DNA of 45,083 nt, taken from NCBI GenBank assembly GCA_964431735.1, contig CAYSLJ010000043.1, forward strand, positions 1-45,083. The letters run 5' to 3'. Below the pieces are notes generated by a model. It searched no databases and was not told where the DNA came from. It worked only from the letters and a program-made list of their open reading frames with translations. The DNA is from CALARM01 sp964431735. GTDB taxonomy: Bacteria > Vulcanimicrobiota > SpSt-956 > JAKJGF01. The first letter of the stretch is position 1, and every line of letters begins with the position of its first letter. Made by a program: the position numbers and the translations under genes. This document shows positions 41,996 through 45,083 of the stretch, piece after piece.

Positions 41996-42838
41996 TTATC
42001 TATATTCTGGAACGATATAATCTTCATGATAACATTCAGAAAAATCGAGACCTGTTTCCGGGAAATTCTCCAGAAAACACAGAGCATAAAATCTGAAAAA
42101 CGTATGAATGGGAATAAAGGGAACAAGAAATAAATAAGAAATTACCATAATTATACAGAATATCAAGAGACTTCCGATAATGCCTGCTATAATGCCGATT
42201 GTAACATTTTTCATAAAGAGAAACACAACACCTGCTCCTATACCGATTGATATGATTACAAGAGGTATATACACAACAGCCAGAACTATAACAGCGGGAA
42301 TCAGCAGAACAATACTGAGAAAAGCACCGGCTGCGACAAAAGCAGCTTTCAGGGCATAATAAATGAGAAACTGAAAGGGATAATTCAGTATTAATCTTGC
42401 AAGAAAAGCAATAGAACCTGCTATTCCCATATCTCTGGCATAGGAAATCGGACAAGCAAAATCATATGTGAGAGAATATATAATACTGGATATTATAGCA
42501 AGTATGAGAAAGGCTATAAAAGAAAGTATAAAATTCGGAATAATGGTCCAGATTGCAAGAGTGGCCTGTGGATTATTTATTATATGCCATAGATGCAAAA
42601 AAAGTGGAATAAATATAATGATCGTAACTATGAAAAACACTGCTCCAACAAGGATGTTGAAAAGGAAAAGAGAAAGACCTTTATTCTTATTACCTTTAAA
42701 GCTTCTTACAATAGATACATGTCTCTGTATTAATGATTCCATAAATACAAAAAACATATTGGCCCTTATATAAGAAATCACTAAAGATATAGCAGTAACC
42801 ATTATAACAGACAGAGCGATTAAAAGATAAATCAACAC
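41996..42838 (-). CDS. polytopic membrane protein, downstream part of split gene
   Basis: This 280-codon open frame has at least six transmembrane helices (MLIYLLIALSVIMVTAISLV, then further hydrophobic stretches). It has only a GTG/TTG start and no ribosome-binding site. It is in the same frame as the 62-aa gene upstream; only one TGA (42914-42916) separates them, and the 25 codons between are open. Together they encode about 368 codons with one continuous sense. I judge this the C-terminal part of a single membrane protein whose family I cannot name. It may be expressed only by readthrough, or not at all. Confidence 0.65.
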   Translation of the reverse strand: MLIYLLIALSVIMVTAISLVISYIRANMFFVFMESLIQRHVSIVRSFKGNKNKGLSLFLFNILVGAVFFIVTIIIFIPLFLHLWHIINNPQATLAIWTIIPNFILSFIAFLILAIISSIIYSLTYDFACPISYARDMGIAGSIAFLARLILNYPFQFLIYYALKAAFVAAGAFLSIVLLIPAVIVLAVVYIPLVIISIGIGAGVVFLFMKNVTIGIIAGIIGSLLIFCIIMVISYLFLVPFIPIHTFFRFYALCFLENFPETGLDFSECYHEDYIVPEYR

Positions 42839-42913
42839 ACTATGGTCTCTGTAAAATGTCTGTATATGTTCCAGATTCTGTCTCAGACCCTCTGAGACAT
42901 TATCAGACGACCC

Positions 42914-42916
42914 TCA
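42914..42916 (-). other. in-frame TGA splitting a membrane protein gene
   Basis: The codons around it read GGC GGT GGG TGA GGG TCG TCT, that is, Gly-rich on both sides. One base change (GGA to TGA) would explain it. Other genes here, such as the primase-like gene and the HD-GYP gene, use TGA as a true stop. Confidence 0.7.
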
Positions 42917-43102
42917 CCCACCGCCACTGCTGCTACTACCTCCGTTATAACCACTGCCGCAGCTGGCTCCTGCCTGCTGTAATACTCCGCCAAGAAAACC
43001 TGCCAGACTCAATTCAAACAATTTCCTCCAGCTAAAGGGATGGAGAAAAAAAAGTTTTGTTCTTCTGAAAGCTTCATACATAGCTTTCTCTGCATAAAGC
43101 AT
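42917..43102 (-). CDS. N-terminal part of split membrane protein
   Basis: The gene starts with an ideal ribosome site (AAGGAGGTG 9 bp before ATG) and encodes 62 aa, ending in a Gly/Ser tail before a TGA. FRRTKLFFLHPFSWRKLFEL and SLAGFLGGVLQQAG look like the amphipathic front end and first helix of a membrane protein, not like a complete small protein. The downstream frame continues the same Gly/Ser linker as GSSDNVSEG and runs into the polytopic part at 42838. So the true gene probably spans 41996-43102. The strong start shows that expression of the first part is likely. Confidence 0.65.
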
Positions 43103-43117
43103 TTATATAAGCACCTC

Positions 43118-43162
43118 CTTGAAAAATCGTAATGCGTAACGCATAACGTGTGACGCCTGATT
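43118..43162 (+). repeat. family A core remnant
   Basis: CGTAATGCGTAACGCATAAC then GTGTGACGCC is a diverged family A core between the propeller gene and the split membrane gene. The outer arms are not clear. Confidence 0.45.
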
Positions 43163-43171
43163 ATTACCATT

Positions 43172-44182
43172 TTACCACCAGAATGGATAAAAATCATCGG
43201 CTTTACTTCTGGTAAGATTTTTAATGTGTGAGCCGTCAACATTCATTATATAAATATCCCATGAACCGCTTCTGTCAGAAGCAAAAACTATTTTATTTCC
43301 GTCAGGAGACCATACGGGAGTGGTATCCTCTCCCGGTTCATCCGTAAGATTCACCCTGTACCATCTATCCCATTTTCTGTCCCATGTAATTCTATAAATT
43401 TCTTTATTTCCATGTTCACGGGAAACATAAAGTATGGAATAGCCGTCAGGAGACCATTTCGGCGCAGCTTCTTTATCACATTTTTTATCCAGAACACAGG
43501 GAGAATATCCTTTTGAAGAAATTATCTGTAAATCTGCAAACTCCTGATGATGGGTAAGAAAAACAATATCCCTGCCATCAGGAGCAAAAGACGGAAAATA
43601 ATCATCATCTTCACTGCTGGTCAGGCGGTTGAGAGATTTCCCTTCAGGTGTCATGGTATAAATCTCATTATTTCCTTTTATCCATGATTCAAAAACAATT
43701 AATTTTCCGTCTTTCGACCAGTCAGGATGACCGTCATAAACACTGTTTTTCGTCAGTCTCACCTTTTTTGAATTACTTATGGTCATGACATAAATCTCAG
43801 GATTACCGTCCCCATCTGTTTCGTAAATAATTTTTTTACCGTCACCGGACCAGCAGAAGGAAGGCGCATAATCATAGGCCTGATTGGTTGTAAGTCTTTC
43901 CGGATCTGTGCCGTTTTTCTTCATGATATAAATATCGGGATTACCGCCTCTTGTAGAAATAAACCCTATATATTTACCGTCAGGAGAACCGACAGGCATG
44001 GAATCAGCTTCACTGTTATCGGTAAGTCTCTTTCTGGAAGAACCGTCCTGTTTAATGGAATAAATATCATAATTTCCGTTTAAATCCGTAACATAAAGAA
44101 TGAGATTCGGTACTTTTGACGCTCCCATAGAAATGGTACATATAATAGAAAAGATAATAAGAAAACAGATAAAATTTTTCAT
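43172..44182 (-). CDS. exported TolB-like beta-propeller protein
   Basis: From the ATG at 44182 (336 aa; GAGGAG 9 bp ahead). A signal peptide (MKNFICFLIIFSIICTISMG) precedes a PD40/WD40-like propeller with about seven blades, with repeats like IYSIKQDGSSRKRLT and FSPDGKYIGFIS-type strands ending WSPDGNKIVFASDRSGSWDI. Close relatives include the TolB C-terminal domain, which binds Pal and Tol partners in the periplasm. No other tol or pal gene is nearby, and it lacks the TolB N-terminal domain. It is a single-domain paralogue of the propeller in 36108-37547. Confidence 0.9.
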   Translation of the reverse strand: MKNFICFLIIFSIICTISMGASKVPNLILYVTDLNGNYDIYSIKQDGSSRKRLTDNSEADSMPVGSPDGKYIGFISTRGGNPDIYIMKKNGTDPERLTTNQAYDYAPSFCWSGDGKKIIYETDGDGNPEIYVMTISNSKKVRLTKNSVYDGHPDWSKDGKLIVFESWIKGNNEIYTMTPEGKSLNRLTSSEDDDYFPSFAPDGRDIVFLTHHQEFADLQIISSKGYSPCVLDKKCDKEAAPKWSPDGYSILYVSREHGNKEIYRITWDRKWDRWYRVNLTDEPGEDTTPVWSPDGNKIVFASDRSGSWDIYIMNVDGSHIKNLTRSKADDFYPFWW

Positions 44183-44228
44183 ACTCAAAATCTCCTCTGT
44201 AAAAAATTACAGGAAATATAGAAAAAAT

Positions 44229-44543
44229 CTATTTCTTTTTCCTGGTTTCCTGTTTCTTTAAAACCTTTCTTTCACGGGCAAGATTAACAAAATTATAGGA
44301 ACATCTGTAACAAAAAATATCTCTTGCAGCAGTTCTTTCGAAACAATCAGAGCACTGTTTTTTGGGCACAGGCGGGCGACAAAGGAAATATAATATCCAT
44401 CCCGCCACAGGTAAAAGTATTGCTATATAAGCCCACAGCAGAGCCCACATATTTCTGTTCCTGGCATCTTTATATATGGCCAAGGCTACCCGGAGGATAA
44501 GAAAAACACCTATGATTTCTATTACAGTAATCAGTTTTTCCAT
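44229..44543 (-). CDS. small membrane protein with zinc ribbon
   Basis: From the ATG at 44543 (104 aa; GAGGAG 10 bp ahead). Two transmembrane helices flank YKDARNRNMWALLWAYIAIL, then CSDC...CYRC forms a zinc ribbon, and the end is basic. The same layout (DxxxRxx, second helix ending in LxRP, CxDC-x9-CYxC) opens the DOT1-like methyltransferase at 19509. Here the domain stands alone. A role as a membrane adaptor or docking module is inferred. It is upstream of the propeller gene on the same strand. Confidence 0.75.
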   Translation of the reverse strand: MEKLITVIEIIGVFLILRVALAIYKDARNRNMWALLWAYIAILLPVAGWILYFLCRPPVPKKQCSDCFERTAARDIFCYRCSYNFVNLARERKVLKKQETRKKK

Positions 44544-45015
44544 AGAAATCATACTCCTCACAACCACTCCGCCCATGCTGGCAGAGAACAGCGGATGGTA
44601 TACAACATGACCTTAATCCACCGGGAGTCGGGAAGAAAATCGCCCATACCCTGGATGTAAACTATAATCATATTTTACCATAACATGAGGCTATTTAAAA
44701 TAATTTTATATAAAACCTTTATAATCTTTATTCACAATTTCCATGTCATGTCACATCACATAACTCACAAATCAAAAAAAAAATATATACAGATTATAAA
44801 ACATGGACAACATATTTTTGTAATCTTTTTAGAAAAAATATGCAAGGAAATTCCTACATATATGATAAAAAATGCTATTGTAAGAAATTTATATGCTCGA
44901 CGGACAGGCTGTAAAATTGTAAGACCTGTTTCTGAAGAACTCATGAAAAAGAATGAAAACTTTTTATGCCGGAAGAAATAATGGCTTAACGTTTGTTAAA
45001 TAAAGGCCTATCAGG
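44544..45015. other. 472-bp stretch, no confident gene
   Basis: The region upstream of the small membrane gene holds no clear promoter. A 98-codon frame at 44685-44981 is listed separately with low confidence. Confidence 0.4.
44685..44981 (+). CDS. doubtful small ORF
   Basis: A 98-codon frame with no ribosome site. Its N-terminal half is strongly AT-driven (Ile, Phe, Lys, His), but the end (RNLYARRTGCKIVRPVSEEL) reads more like protein. It may be a remnant or chance. No family is recognised. Confidence 0.2.
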   Translation: MRLFKIILYKTFIIFIHNFHVMSHHITHKSKKKYIQIIKHGQHIFVIFLEKICKEIPTYMIKNAIVRNLYARRTGCKIVRPVSEELMKKNENFLCRKK

Positions 45016-45083
45016 CTAAGTACCACTACAGATAAGTTCATACCCATTTCTAAAACCTGTCCCTGTCCGGACTCTTCCGGAAA
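45016..45083 (-). mobile_element. family C arm cut by the window end
   Basis: GCTAAGTACCACTACAGATA and AAAACCTGTCCCTGTCCGGA then CTCTTCCGGAAA are the inverse complement of the right arm at 28550-28610. The rest of the element lies beyond the window. Confidence 0.65.

Noticed and set aside
42914..42916. UGA recoded as glycine, as in Gracilibacteria and SR1
   Set aside because: UGA is a stop in several genes here (for example the primase-like gene, the HD-GYP gene and the small TPR gene), and no other gene has internal UGA codons.
42914..42916. UGA as selenocysteine
   Set aside because: The codon sits in a Gly/Ser linker with no redox motif, and no SECIS-like hairpin is apparent just downstream. 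Gly is the expected residue.
43172..44182. A complete Tol-Pal system around the TolB-like gene
   Set aside because: The TolB N-terminal domain is missing, and no tolQ, tolR, tolA or pal gene is nearby. The PD40 propeller is shared by many unrelated proteins.

Overview
This is a stretch of an AT-rich bacterial chromosome (about one third G+C by eye). It carries two core genes, ftsZ and gldA, and no phage, plasmid or complete transposase genes. The phylum cannot be fixed from the sequence. The mix of HEAT- and TPR-repeat proteins, a eukaryote-type protein kinase, a roadblock-like domain, a JAMM peptidase, TolB-type propellers, lipoprotein and Sec signals and HD-GYP signalling suggests a signalling-rich, poorly studied lineage. 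UGA is used as a stop codon in several genes, so the code looks standard.

Layout. 0.3-7.9 kb: a PH-like/roadblock protein, a secreted protein, a coiled-coil protein, two HEAT-repeat proteins and an M48 lipoprotein protease. 7.9-16.3 kb: a minus-strand block with a SAM methyltransferase, a primase-like/DnaB-like fusion with degraded active sites, a membrane-anchored TPR Ser/Thr kinase, a small ferredoxin, a membrane JAMM peptidase and an HTH/coiled-coil protein. 16.7-20.5 kb: a plus-strand run with a DegT-family aminotransferase, two TPR proteins and a membrane-anchored DOT1-like methyltransferase. 20.7-26.2 kb (minus): a NarX/NarL-type histidine kinase and response regulator, a CaiB-type CoA transferase, an amidase and a second, paralogous response regulator. 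27-30.3 kb: gldA (plus) and ftsZ (minus), separated by more than 1 kb of repeats. 31.2-37.5 kb: a plus-strand run with a zinc-finger protein, a glycosyltransferase, a membrane protein, a radical SAM protein, an HD-GYP-like phosphodiesterase and a secreted zinc-ribbon/IPT/propeller protein. 37.6-44.5 kb: a minus-strand run with a giant TPR protein, a divergent Hfq-like protein, a secreted trypsin-like protease, a membrane protein split by one in-frame TGA, a TolB-like propeller and a small membrane zinc-ribbon protein.

Most larger gaps are filled with short dispersed inverted repeats without coding capacity. I separate at least six families (A to F), plus a precisely resolved nested insertion with an 8-bp target duplication and a palindrome cluster that resembles an IS200/IS605 end. 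Some repeats supply the last codons or stop of neighbouring genes, or sit directly against start codons.

The most unusual items are the primase/helicase-like fusion that has lost both sets of catalytic residues, the membrane protein split by GGG-TGA-GGG, the membrane JAMM-NTF2 fusion, the membrane DOT1-like enzyme that shares its anchor with another gene, and the repeat families. No single operon here can be declared a new system. The 8-15 kb minus-strand block is the best place to look.
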